Assembly: GCA_947311585.1 (NCBI GenBank)
Contig: CAMZLQ010000021.1
Location: forward strand, 1 to 41,190
Reading direction: 5' to 3'
DNA length: 41,190 bases
Origin: an uncultured Alcanivoracaceae bacterium
Lineage (GTDB): Bacteria; Pseudomonadota; Gammaproteobacteria; Xanthomonadales; Marinicellaceae
The position numbers and the translations under genes are program-made. Below, one piece after another: positions 9,521-17,445 of this stretch. Below the pieces are notes generated by a model. The model was given only the letters and a program-made list of their open reading frames with translations. It did not search any database and was not told where the DNA came from. The number at the start of each line of letters is the position of its first letter. The first letter of the stretch is position 1.

Positions 9521-10944
9521 AGTTGTTTATTTAGTTCAAAACCAAAATCACCCTCGTATTGCGCAGCTAAAGCGACAAATACAATCCACGCGGCGGTATT
9601 TTGGGCAATTTCTTCAGGTACGATTTTATCCATTGTGTCATCTTGGGTGTGGTGAAGGTCAAAATAATTGCTTCCATCCTGCGATAACTGCATGGTTGCC
9701 ATTCCCATCTTTAATAAGGGTGAAATATCGGCACCAGATTTGGCATTGTTACCAACATAAGTGACGCCTATCGGTGCGAGTAATTCTGCCATTTTTGTAA
9801 TAATGGGTAAGGACTGAGCAGAAACATTTGATTTGAACTGATAAATTGGTGAGGCGCCAAAATCAGATTCCGCACCAATAATATGGTTGTGCAGTTCCTC
9901 TGCATGGGCTTTGCCATAAGCGCGTGCCCCATGCAAGCCATTTTCTTCATTGGCCCATAAAACCACACGAATAGTGCGTCTTGGATTGATGCCAGCCTCT
10001 TTTATTAATTTGGCAGCTGCCATGGTAATGCCACAACCCGAGGCATCATCAATCGCACCAGTGCCTAAATCCCATGAGTCCAAATGTCCACCAATAATAA
10101 CAAGCTCTTCTGGTTTTTCTCTACCAGTTATTTCTCCTATGACATTTTGAGAAGTGTATTGCCCATCCCAATGCGAACCTAAGGTGTATTTAAAAACAAC
10201 TGGTTTTCCGCGTTTAAGTATATTAACCAGAAGGTCTGCATCTGGATTGGATATAGCGCCAGCAGGGACAACTTCGCCTTTTTTTAATAAGGTGATTTCA
10301 CCTGTTTTTTGGTTAAAGTTGACAGACTTCATGGCACCTGTGTGCGGGTCTCGATTGCTGTCTGTTCCGATGGAGCGAATAATTGCACCAATACCGCCTT
10401 TTTCTGCGGTGTATTTGGCAGCCATATAGCGCGCACCATTTGCCATGCCATAACCTTTGCCGTTTTTATAACGCTCCATGCGGTTACTGATAAAAGTAAT
10501 TTTGCCTTTGACTAAAGAATCGTCGGCATTTTTTAAATCTTCAATGGTTTTAAAATGAACAATTTCGCCTTTTAACCCTTTTTTGGGTGTGGATAAAGAG
10601 CCACCAAGAGCAGTAATCTTAATCTCATGAGGAAAAGGGGAGATGATTTGAGCTGTTTCAACACCGCGTACCCATTTTGGAAATGTTACTGGTTCTGTCC
10701 ACACTTTATCAAAGCCCAATTCGTTAAATTTTGCCACTGCCCATTTTACTGCACGCACATCACCTGTACTGCCACCTAATCGAGCACCGACTTCGGTTGT
10801 GAGTGATTCGGTAATGTCATAAGCACTGGAATCGGTTAAGGCCTTATCGCGAAGCGTGGCAACTTTTTTCAAGAAATCGGCTTCAAAGAGTTCTTGGGCG
10901 TGAAGGGCGTTAAATGATAAAAGCAAGACTAAAACTTTAAACAT
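9517..10944 (-). CDS. Secreted M28 family peptidase (carboxypeptidase Q-like)
   Basis: The track starts at 10995, but the first 17 residues do not look like a secretion signal. The internal ATG at 10944 gives MFKVLVLLLSFNALHA, a clean signal peptide, preceded by GAG at a workable distance. This yields 475 residues. The protein has an N-terminal PA-type insert region and a C-terminal M28 catalytic core: GGHLDSWDLGTGAIDDASG (His and bridging Asp), WANEENGLHG (catalytic Glu and ligand), ESDFGAS (Asp) and FDLHHTQDD (His). The arrangement is that of plasma glutamate carboxypeptidase/CPQ-like enzymes, which release single amino acids from peptides. It probably acts in the periplasm or is secreted. 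It overlaps the thioesterase gene by four bases. Confidence 0.9.
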   Translation of the reverse strand: MFKVLVLLLSFNALHAQELFEADFLKKVATLRDKALTDSSAYDITESLTTEVGARLGGSTGDVRAVKWAVAKFNELGFDKVWTEPVTFPKWVRGVETAQIISPFPHEIKITALGGSLSTPKKGLKGEIVHFKTIEDLKNADDSLVKGKITFISNRMERYKNGKGYGMANGARYMAAKYTAEKGGIGAIIRSIGTDSNRDPHTGAMKSVNFNQKTGEITLLKKGEVVPAGAISNPDADLLVNILKRGKPVVFKYTLGSHWDGQYTSQNVIGEITGREKPEELVIIGGHLDSWDLGTGAIDDASGCGITMAAAKLIKEAGINPRRTIRVVLWANEENGLHGARAYGKAHAEELHNHIIGAESDFGASPIYQFKSNVSAQSLPIITKMAELLAPIGVTYVGNNAKSGADISPLLKMGMATMQLSQDGSNYFDLHHTQDDTMDKIVPEEIAQNTAAWIVFVALAAQYEGDFGFELNKQL

Positions 10945-10995
10945 GTTTTTTCTCAAAAAATATAAGTCATAAATTCTAACACAACGCGTGGACAT

Positions 10996-11021
10996 AAAAA
11001 AGGGCAGTTCAAAGACTGCCC
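10996..11021 (-). terminator. Rho-independent terminator after the sugar dehydrogenase-like gene
   Basis: On the minus strand the stem GGGCAG / CTGCCC with an eight-base loop is followed directly by TTTTTT, about 22 bases beyond the stop of the 11044-12264 gene. It separates that gene from the M28 peptidase gene. Confidence 0.85.
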
Positions 11022-11043
11022 TATAAAATCCAAATTGGATTCT

Positions 11044-12264
11044 TTAATTTAAAATGAATTTGTAAATATCATTATTGAAAATATGGTAAATTTCACCGGC
11101 TTCATCTTCACCAAATCCACGTGTGCCAAAATTAACATCTTCTAACATTTCGAAAGACCAAGTAACGCCAGTAGGTGTGGCAAAATTCATTTCTCCACCG
11201 CAATAATCAGAAAAAATATACAAGCCTTGTATGGCAGGAATAGCAGAGCCGCGATAAACATAACCACCCATTACAGAACAACCGTTATTTGAAGCTTGTG
11301 GTAAATCAATAACAGGCTCAGTAAAGGATTCATTGCCGGTGCATTGACTGGTATCATAGTCATGCGCACCTTCACGGCAACGCCACCCATAATTTTCACC
11401 ACCAGCACTTGATGCGGATTGGAAATCAACCTCTTCGTATAAATTCTGACCCACATCGCCGATAATTAAATCACCCGTTTGTTTGTCAAAACTCCATCGA
11501 TAAGGGTTACGTAAACCATAAGCCCAAATTTCAGCACAGGCTGAAGCATTGTTGATAAAAGGGTTGTCGTTTGGAATGCGATAAGAACCAACAACAGAGT
11601 CAAGACCACAAGTATTAACAGCTATTGGAGTTGAAGGACTTTCAAAGGAGTCTTGGTAGATAATATCAGGATTGATAACATCAGGAGAAACATCAATGCG
11701 CAACATCTTACCTAATAATAGAGATAAATTTTGTGCTCGATTGCCAGGATCACCACCTGAGCCACCATCACCAAGACCAATATACAAATAACCATCAGGA
11801 CCAAAGTGAATATCACCGCCGTTATGGTTACTAAAAGGTTGCGGTACTCTCATAATTACTTGACCACTTGTGGCATCGGCACTATTGGCATCGGCAGAAA
11901 CACTGTATCGTTCAATAATGGTATCACCAAAATTAGTTCCATCCTTTGTGTAGTAAACATAGAAATATCCATTTGTACTGTAATTAGGGTCAAAGTCTAA
12001 ACCCAATAATCCACGCTCGCCACCACTGGCAACTTTTGAACTAATGTCAATAAAATTAGTTGCTAGTAAGTTTATTCCGTCCCAGATTTTTATCGTTCCT
12101 GCCTGTTCAACAATAAATAAACGACCAGATCCGTCGCCTGCATGGCGTACAGCAATGGGGTTGTCGGCGGAGAAGAGCAGTTGTCTTTGTAAATTAGCAG
12201 GTAACGCAGCGTAAGCATTGTAAGAAATAATTGTAAGAAGTAAGCAAGTAAGAAATGATTTCAT
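11044..12264 (-). CDS. Secreted PQQ-dependent glucose/sorbosone dehydrogenase-like protein
   Basis: A 406-residue six-bladed beta-propeller protein of the GSDH/YliI family. The signal peptide is KSFLTCLLLTIISYNAYA. Family blocks are present: AVRHAGDGSGRLFIVEQAG, NHNGGDIHFGPDGYLYIGLG, GDPGNRAQNL..GKMLRIDV, IWAYGLRNPYRWSFD and GDVGQNLYEEV. Members oxidise sugars with PQQ or are of unknown activity; binding of PQQ is inferred from family only. An insert of roughly 35 residues after the GKMLRIDV block contains IIYQDSFES, which resembles the C-terminal GFE tails of other exported proteins here. Cysteines (CGL, CAE, CRE, CTG) suggest periplasmic disulfides. It is monocistronic, with a terminator just downstream. 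Confidence 0.88.
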   Translation of the reverse strand: MKSFLTCLLLTIISYNAYAALPANLQRQLLFSADNPIAVRHAGDGSGRLFIVEQAGTIKIWDGINLLATNFIDISSKVASGGERGLLGLDFDPNYSTNGYFYVYYTKDGTNFGDTIIERYSVSADANSADATSGQVIMRVPQPFSNHNGGDIHFGPDGYLYIGLGDGGSGGDPGNRAQNLSLLLGKMLRIDVSPDVINPDIIYQDSFESPSTPIAVNTCGLDSVVGSYRIPNDNPFINNASACAEIWAYGLRNPYRWSFDKQTGDLIIGDVGQNLYEEVDFQSASSAGGENYGWRCREGAHDYDTSQCTGNESFTEPVIDLPQASNNGCSVMGGYVYRGSAIPAIQGLYIFSDYCGGEMNFATPTGVTWSFEMLEDVNFGTRGFGEDEAGEIYHIFNNDIYKFILN

Positions 12265-12333
12265 GGCTATTTATAAAATTAAAAGGCTAGTGTAATCCAA
12301 TGCTATAAGAAAAACGTTAAACACGTCAAGTTT

Positions 12334-12362
12334 TTGTATTATTAAATCAATTTTGGCATAAT
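12334..12362 (+). promoter_or_regulatory. Probable ruvC promoter giving a leaderless mRNA
   Basis: TTGTAT and CATAAT are separated by 17 bases. The -10 box is followed by exactly six bases and then the ruvC ATG, which places the expected transcription start on the A of the start codon. Confidence 0.45.
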
Positions 12363-12368
12363 GAAGGC

Positions 12369-12890
12369 ATGAACAACAACACCCGAATTTTAGGCATAGA
12401 TCCAGGTTCTCGAACCACAGGTATTGGCATTATTGATACCGATGGCAGAAATACCAAACTGGTGCATTTCCAACCGATAAAATGTGGAAAAGGTGAATTT
12501 CCTGACCGTTTAAAGGTGATTTTTACCGATATAACAACGTTAATTCACAAATATCGACCGGATGAAATTTCCATAGAAACTGTTTTTATGGCAAAAAATG
12601 CGGGCTCTGCTTTGAAGCTAGGGCAAGCAAGAGGTGCAGCAATATGTGCAGCAGTAGCAATGGATTTACCCGTTTACGAATACGCACCCAAAGCGATAAA
12701 GCAATCGGTAGTTGGCAAAGGCTCGGCCGCCAAAACCCAAGTGCAATACATGGTGCAATTGCTATTAAATCACAAAGAAAATATTCAAGAAGACGCCGCC
12801 GATGCTTTGGCTGCTGCCATATGTCATGCCAATTCACGTTGGACAATTGCGGCAATTAATCAAGTCTCCAGTAATTACCGCAAAAATTAA
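12369..12890 (+). CDS. ruvC: Crossover junction endodeoxyribonuclease RuvC
   Basis: A 173-residue Holliday junction resolvase. The four catalytic acidic residues are present with the family spacing: Asp11 ([12 protein letters not shown]), Glu70 ([10 protein letters not shown]), Asp142 and Asp145 (EDAADALA). RuvC cuts four-way junctions symmetrically together with RuvAB. ruvA and ruvB are not beside it here, unlike the common ruvCAB order. The neighbour on the right converges with a gap of only six bases. A -10 box lies six bases before the ATG, so the mRNA may be leaderless. Confidence 0.97.
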   Translation: MNNNTRILGIDPGSRTTGIGIIDTDGRNTKLVHFQPIKCGKGEFPDRLKVIFTDITTLIHKYRPDEISIETVFMAKNAGSALKLGQARGAAICAAVAMDLPVYEYAPKAIKQSVVGKGSAAKTQVQYMVQLLLNHKENIQEDAADALAAAICHANSRWTIAAINQVSSNYRKN

Positions 12891-12896
12891 GTCACT

Positions 12897-13346
12897 TTAT
12901 TTGGTAGCCGCTTTAGCAAAATTAGCCAGCGCATTGGTGATTTTTGCCAAAGGTTTTTCACACCCCTTAATGTTATGACGAGAGACTAAATAGTGTGGAT
13001 TGTTATAAGCATACCAAACCTGACCGCTTGCATCTTTGTAGATTAAGGCTTTTTGTGGCAAATCTATGGCAGCCGTTTGTGAACATTGCATCAATGGTGT
13101 GCCGACCTTAGGATTGCCAAAAATGATCACGGTGGTTGGGCGTAACTTCTTACCCACTTTTTTTGCGCCCTTTTTATGGTTGATGACCTTAAAAACCGTC
13201 ATGCCTTTTTTCTCTAAAACCTTTAGGAGGTTCTTGGTGGTTTGTTTGACACTGTGGCAACTTTTTAATCGGATAAGCCCATCAGCGGCAAAGCTCATTG
13301 AGCTTACAAATAAAAAGATAAGTAGAATTGATTTGATTTTTAACAT
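12897..13346 (-). CDS. Exported DUF302 domain protein
   Basis: The track begins at a TTG (13358). The ATG four codons in (13346) is preferred because GGA lies at ribosome-site distance and the protein then starts with a standard signal peptide (LKIKSILLIFLFVSSMSFA). The mature part is a DUF302 domain: KSCHSVKQTTKNLLKVLEKKG, then RPTTVIIFGNPKVGTPLMQ, then IDLPQKALIYKDASGQVW. The fold is a small alpha/beta domain of unknown function, often periplasmic. Two cysteines in the mature part (SCHS, GCEK) may pair. It faces ruvC tail to tail. Confidence 0.87.
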   Translation of the reverse strand: MLKIKSILLIFLFVSSMSFAADGLIRLKSCHSVKQTTKNLLKVLEKKGMTVFKVINHKKGAKKVGKKLRPTTVIIFGNPKVGTPLMQCSQTAAIDLPQKALIYKDASGQVWYAYNNPHYLVSRHNIKGCEKPLAKITNALANFAKAATK

Positions 13347-13390
13347 AGTATTTTCCAAGTTGGTGTTTCATAAAGACCTTGAGAGTGATT

Positions 13391-14119
13391 TTATCTTCCA
13401 AAAACTTTTTTTAACAAAGCTGTTGTTTGTTTTAACGGGTTTTTACGTATCTCTGCTTCTTGTTGAGCGAGGTAATAAAAAATACCATCCATGCCTTTTT
13501 CCACCACATAGCCCGTCAAATCAGGTTTAATCGAAGACACGAATGGAATATTGTCGTATTTATCCATGACCTTGTTCAATGACTGGACTGCACCAACATC
13601 AGCTAAAGAGTCTTCAACAATTGGATTCATTTTTTCAGTAAGAGAAGCGGACATCTTCTCCTTAAAATATTGCGTAGCAGAATCATCAGGCCCTTGGTAG
13701 ATTTTTTTCACATCCTCAAAAGTCATGTCCTTAATGGATTGCACAAATAAATCTTTAGCCACGGGTGTGGCAACCTCAGCTGCACGATTGAGTTTAACCT
13801 CTAAATCATCAACCATACCCGACATGCCTATTCTTTTGAGAATTTTGCGAACCTTTTCTAAATTTTGAGGTAAAGGAATATGAATGTTTTCATCGGCATT
13901 AAAACCATCATTGGCACCCAACTGCGAAACAACATTCTCAGCACCGATGCTCAAAGCTTGTTTAAAAGCTCCGCCAATATCATCATTGCTTAGGGAGCTT
14001 GTGGTTTTATCCTTATCACCAAGAATCTTTTTCCACCATTTACTTTTAGCATTAGCAATGGAGAAAACCAAGGAAAGAACAATAAGTGTTAATAACATAA
14101 AATTTTTAATCTTGTACAT
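13391..14119 (-). CDS. Exported DUF4197 family protein
   Basis: The start is placed at the ATG at 14119 rather than 14158, because GAGG lies six bases upstream and the product then begins with a signal peptide (YKIKNFMLLTLIVLSLVFSIANA). That gives 242 residues. The mature protein is helical and matches the DUF4197 pattern: IGGAFKQALSIGAENVVSQLG, HIPLPQNLEKVRKILKRIG, LNRAAEVATPVAKDLFVQSIKDM, then a C-terminal YVVEKGMDGIFYYLAQQE. The function is unknown; the family is common in marine proteobacteria. It sits 44 bases upstream of the DUF302 gene on the same strand and may share its transcript. Confidence 0.85.
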   Translation of the reverse strand: MYKIKNFMLLTLIVLSLVFSIANAKSKWWKKILGDKDKTTSSLSNDDIGGAFKQALSIGAENVVSQLGANDGFNADENIHIPLPQNLEKVRKILKRIGMSGMVDDLEVKLNRAAEVATPVAKDLFVQSIKDMTFEDVKKIYQGPDDSATQYFKEKMSASLTEKMNPIVEDSLADVGAVQSLNKVMDKYDNIPFVSSIKPDLTGYVVEKGMDGIFYYLAQQEAEIRKNPLKQTTALLKKVFGR

Positions 14120-14203
14120 AAGCAACCTCAAGCAATAATGTGTTGATAAATTATACATTAAACTGATACCATTGCGGTTATTATTTTACTCATTAAAATC
14201 ATT

Positions 14204-15361
14204 ATGTTTTTACTTGATAAGCCCTATGTCTCACCCTTTTTAAAACAAACAATAAAGAATAATGCCTTGCCCGTGCTTGAAAACTCACTTGTGGATGAAT
14301 TAAATGCCATTACAAGCCAGCGAGCTGTGGCTTACCTAAAAGAAAATCAAACACCGATTTACAGCAATTCAGAAAACGCCATCGATTGGATTACTCAATA
14401 TTTGGATTTTACCGACTTGCCAGAGAAGATTAATCATTTTAAAGATAAATACAAGTTCAGGCAATTAACCCAAAAAATGTATCCTGATTTTTTCTTCAAA
14501 AAAGTAAACATAAAAGACTTAATCACGTTGGATATTGAAGCCTTTCCCTTTCCCTATCCCTTTATTATTAAACCCAGTGTTGGCTTTTTTAGTATGGGTG
14601 TATACAAAGTTAATAAAAAATCCCAATGGCAACAAACAGTAAACAAAATTCACGACGAAATGCACCAAGTCAAAAACCTTTACCCACAATCGGTGATGGG
14701 ACTTGATGATTTTATAATCGAACAATGCATCAATGGTGAAGAATATGCCGTCGATGCTTACGTCAATGCACAAGGCGAAGCGGTGGTATTAAGCATTCTC
14801 AAACACACCTTTGCCTCCGAAGATGATGTCAGTGACCGTGTATACACTACCTCAAAGGCGATAATTGAGAAAAATTTGCATGAATTCACCACTTTTGTAC
14901 AAAAAATAGCCGATTTATCTCACATAAGGACATTTCCACTGCACATAGAGCTACGTCGAGAAGCCGATGGCGAACTGCTGCCCATCGAAGTCAACCCCAT
15001 GCGATTTGGCGGATGGTGCACAACCGCAGACATGTCCTATTTTGCCTACGGCTTCAACCAATATCTCTATTACTACCATCAGCAAAAACCCAACTGGAGC
15101 GAATTATTAAAAGACAAACAAGATAAACTCTACAGCGTCATCGTCCTAGATAACTCCACCGGAAAATCCAGCGAAGAAATCGACTCATTCGACTACCAAA
15201 AAATCACAGGGCAATTCGAAAACGTCTTAGAACTACGCAAAATTGACCACAAAGCCTACCCCTTATTCGGTTTCCTCTTCGTTGAAACTCAGCAAAACAA
15301 CACTGCCGAACTCACCGCCATTCTTGAATCGGACTTGAGTGAGTTCGTAAACTTGAGTTAG
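14204..15361 (+). CDS. ATP-grasp domain protein
   Basis: A 385-residue soluble protein. ATP-grasp features are visible: the lysine in PFIIKPSVGFFSMGVYKV (about residues 115-131), the hinge/adenine segment DFIIEQCINGEEYAVDAYV, and the metal-binding end LLPIEVNPMRFGGW with the Glu-x-Asn pair. Members ligate a carboxylate to an amine or thiol using ATP. The pre-ATP-grasp region (SENAIDWITQYLDF) and a C-terminal extension with no strong match give no substrate clue. It is divergent from DUF4197 (84 bases between the start codons). No biosynthetic partners lie nearby. Confidence 0.85.
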   Translation: MFLLDKPYVSPFLKQTIKNNALPVLENSLVDELNAITSQRAVAYLKENQTPIYSNSENAIDWITQYLDFTDLPEKINHFKDKYKFRQLTQKMYPDFFFKKVNIKDLITLDIEAFPFPYPFIIKPSVGFFSMGVYKVNKKSQWQQTVNKIHDEMHQVKNLYPQSVMGLDDFIIEQCINGEEYAVDAYVNAQGEAVVLSILKHTFASEDDVSDRVYTTSKAIIEKNLHEFTTFVQKIADLSHIRTFPLHIELRREADGELLPIEVNPMRFGGWCTTADMSYFAYGFNQYLYYYHQQKPNWSELLKDKQDKLYSVIVLDNSTGKSSEEIDSFDYQKITGQFENVLELRKIDHKAYPLFGFLFVETQQNNTAELTAILESDLSEFVNLS

Positions 15362-15383
15362 TAGATGTGTGTGAAGAACTTAT

Positions 15384-15480
15384 CATGCCTGTGAAGGCAT
15401 GTATATTAACCCTGCGGCAAAATACCGCAGGGTTAATACTTGAATTGAGATTATGCAATGAAAAGCAGGCGAGTCGCCTG
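15384..15480. repeat. Cluster of three perfect hairpins between convergent genes
   Basis: Three stems lie in 97 bases: CATGCCT/AGGCATG (about 15383-15400), TTAACCCTGCGG/CCGCAGGGTTAA (15406-15436, loop CAAAATA) and GCAGGCGA/TCGCCTGC (about 15465-15481). The middle one is strong enough to act as a terminator in both directions for the convergent ATP-grasp and PhnA-like genes, although it lacks a clean U tract. Confidence 0.6.
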
Positions 15481-15493
15481 CGCTCTCAAGTTT

Positions 15494-16069
15494 TTATGAT
15501 TTTTTGGTGAATTGCGTCAAGATAACAATGCTTTGTCCATTGACTTTACCCGTGATGTGTTCGGCATTATCAGCCACTAATCCAATTTTGCGCACGGCTG
15601 TTCCGCGTTTGGCAACCATTGAAGTGTCTTTGATAGGTAAGTCTTTAATTAAGACAACGGTGTTGCCACTTTGCAGCGTAATCCCATTGCAGTCTTTATG
15701 AATTAACGATTCATCTTGTGCTTGACCTTCTCTCGTGGCTTTTGCCCAAGTTAAAGTATCGTCTTCCAAATACATCATCTCCAAAGCATCTTGTACGCAG
15801 CTTTCACTGTTTAAACGCGATAACATGCGCCATGACATGACCTGTACAGGAAAGTTTTCGTTCCATATGCTTTCGCTTAAACAACGCCAGTGATTGGTGT
15901 CCATGTCTTCGTCTTTATTGTTTTGTGCACGACAAGTCCCATAAGCTAAAATACTCTTATCAAATCCACCATCAGTGCCTGGTGGAATTGCATAAACCTC
16001 TAAGTTTTCCGTTACGCCACATAATTCACAGAAGGAATTTGCTCGTATCATTAAAGCGGCCTTTGTCAT
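15494..16069 (-). CDS. PhnA-like zinc-ribbon protein
   Basis: The start is placed at 16069 (MTKAALMIRANSFCELCG) instead of 16120. Relatives begin about 14 residues before CELC, and AGAGA precedes this ATG. The result is 191 residues. The PhnA family is recognisable throughout: TENLEVYAIPPGTDGG, NHWRCLSESIW, QVMSWRMLSRLNSE, MMYLEDDTLTWA, GNTVVLIKDLPIK and AKRGTAVRKIGLV. The name comes from the phn locus of E. coli, but family members are not shown to act in phosphonate breakdown. The second zinc CxxC, normally present after the ILxC block, reads AYGTC here, so one cysteine is missing and zinc binding may be weakened. Confidence 0.85.
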   Translation of the reverse strand: MTKAALMIRANSFCELCGVTENLEVYAIPPGTDGGFDKSILAYGTCRAQNNKDEDMDTNHWRCLSESIWNENFPVQVMSWRMLSRLNSESCVQDALEMMYLEDDTLTWAKATREGQAQDESLIHKDCNGITLQSGNTVVLIKDLPIKDTSMVAKRGTAVRKIGLVADNAEHITGKVNGQSIVILTQFTKKS

Positions 16070-16142
16070 TGTATTCTCTGAAAATTTTGAAAGAGCAGAA
16101 CTTATTAACTTATGTGACAAAATTGATATATAATTACAAAAT

Positions 16143-16412
16143 ATGAAACTAAAACCGATGCAAATACACGAAAAAGCATTAATTTGGCAAATTTATGAAA
16201 ATGCCTTGCAGGCACATATCGAAAAAATATGGGGTTGGGATTATGCGTGGCAAAAGCAAGATTTTGAACAAAACATAGCTCAATACACAACCTCATTTAT
16301 TTTCAATGGCGATAAAATCATCGGTTATCTTCAGTACAAAGTGAAGAAAAAGCGTGTTTATATCAATATGTTAAGTCTAAAATATACCGATTTTATGAAA
16401 TATGTGGGCTAA
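16143..16412 (+). pseudogene. N-terminal remnant of a GNAT acetyltransferase
   Basis: The 89-residue ORF matches the first half of small GNAT acetyltransferases (LIWQIYENALQAHIEKIWGWD, then FNGDKIIGYLQYK and RVYINMLSL). It stops before the acetyl-CoA-binding motif A (QxxGxG/A) that should follow the INML strand. The next gene begins 13 bases after the stop, so the C-terminal half is deleted, not frameshifted nearby. It is probably inactive. A TATAAT lies eight bases before the ATG, so it may still be transcribed together with the next gene. Confidence 0.6.
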
Positions 16413-16424
16413 AATGGTAAAGAT

Positions 16425-16883
16425 ATGAAAATAGAATTAAAAGCAATAGTTGATGGCTTTGAGTTTCAAACAGATGAATCTCAAGCTTTTTTAAATAAAA
16501 AAACGGGTGAAGTTTTATTTTTTACTGATGAAGAACTGCAATTGGCAGAAAGTAAAGAAGATATCTCGGACTATGCCCATTGGATGCAAGATGCCGTTAA
16601 AGTTGCATCAACTTATCTAGAAGAACAAGACAATTATCTAGAACTTCCTACAAAATATGAATTTCATGAATATCATGTTATGGAAAATTTTATATTGTCA
16701 TTTCCACATGAAGCGCAAAGAGAAGAACTGTATTACATGATTAAAGGAAAAGGCGCTTTTTCACAATTTAAACGTGGAATTGAGCGTTATTCATTAACAG
16801 GTAAATGGTATAAATACCGAGATAATGCAATTTTTGAGCTAGCAAAAGACTGGTGTAGAGCTAACGGTTTAGAGTTTAAATAA
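16425..16883 (+). CDS. UPF0158 family protein
   Basis: A 152-residue cytoplasmic protein. Family hallmarks are the N-terminal FLNKKTGEVLFF strand pair and the C-terminal block MENFILSFPHEAQREELYYMIKGKGAFSQFK followed by WYKYRDNAIFELAKDWC. The role is unknown. It follows the GNAT remnant by 12 bases, so the remnant's promoter may drive it. Confidence 0.85.
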   Translation: MKIELKAIVDGFEFQTDESQAFLNKKTGEVLFFTDEELQLAESKEDISDYAHWMQDAVKVASTYLEEQDNYLELPTKYEFHEYHVMENFILSFPHEAQREELYYMIKGKGAFSQFKRGIERYSLTGKWYKYRDNAIFELAKDWCRANGLEFK

Positions 16884-16964
16884 AGCGGCCTCGTCCAATG
16901 ATAGTGAGTCAATTACATCGATGAGGTCAGAATTCGACGCTATTGATTACAGCTTATTTAAAAT

Positions 16965-17372
16965 TTACTGACAGTAAGGAGCCAGCGATGTATTAATTGT
17001 CGTTTTACAAGTCCATGTCATAAGATATGTATTTTCATTAAATCTTGGTGTATAGATTAACTTTTCCCCTATTAATCCATTTATTTCTTCTGGGTCGTTT
17101 TCTGAAATAATTATGGTGATTTGACCATTACTTGAATTATAACCAAAATCTTTCTTTTCAATGAATTTTTTAGAAAATGAATCATCTTTAGGAAATGCCT
17201 GATTTCTTAGATAATACTCATGAATTGACATCCTTTCTTTATTAATTGAAGCGATTTTATCAGAGATGATTCCTCTGATCTTATAATCTTGATAAGCTTG
17301 GTAGCTGTCACAACTGTTTAAAATCAGCAACATGACTGTAACTATAACTAATTTAGTCCATTTTTTATACAT
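16965..17372 (-). CDS. Pilin-like lipoprotein
   Basis: The start is set at the second ATG (17372) because GGGG sits six bases upstream; 135 residues. The N-terminus is a lipoprotein signal ending in LILNSC, not the prepilin GFTLIE motif. Yet the mature part resembles the globular head of type IV pilins: a long helix (IRGIISDKIASINKERMSIHEYYL), then NQAFPKDDS (the usual 'ngafP' turn), strands, and a C-terminal TWTCKTTINTSLAPYC that could form the pilin D-loop disulfide. It was probably derived from a pilin head and is now membrane-anchored by a lipid. Moderate confidence; no pilus genes are nearby. Confidence 0.6.
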   Translation of the reverse strand: MYKKWTKLVIVTVMLLILNSCDSYQAYQDYKIRGIISDKIASINKERMSIHEYYLRNQAFPKDDSFSKKFIEKKDFGYNSSNGQITIIISENDPEEINGLIGEKLIYTPRFNENTYLMTWTCKTTINTSLAPYCQ

Positions 17373-17445
17373 AATAAACCCCATATGTTTTTAATAAATA
17401 TCAGTATAACATATCTTGGAATTACGAAAATAAGTATTCATCGCA

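Noticed and set aside
10945-10995. N-terminal 17 residues of the M28 peptidase ORF
   Set aside because: They precede a clean signal peptide start with its own SD and overlap the upstream gene's terminator.
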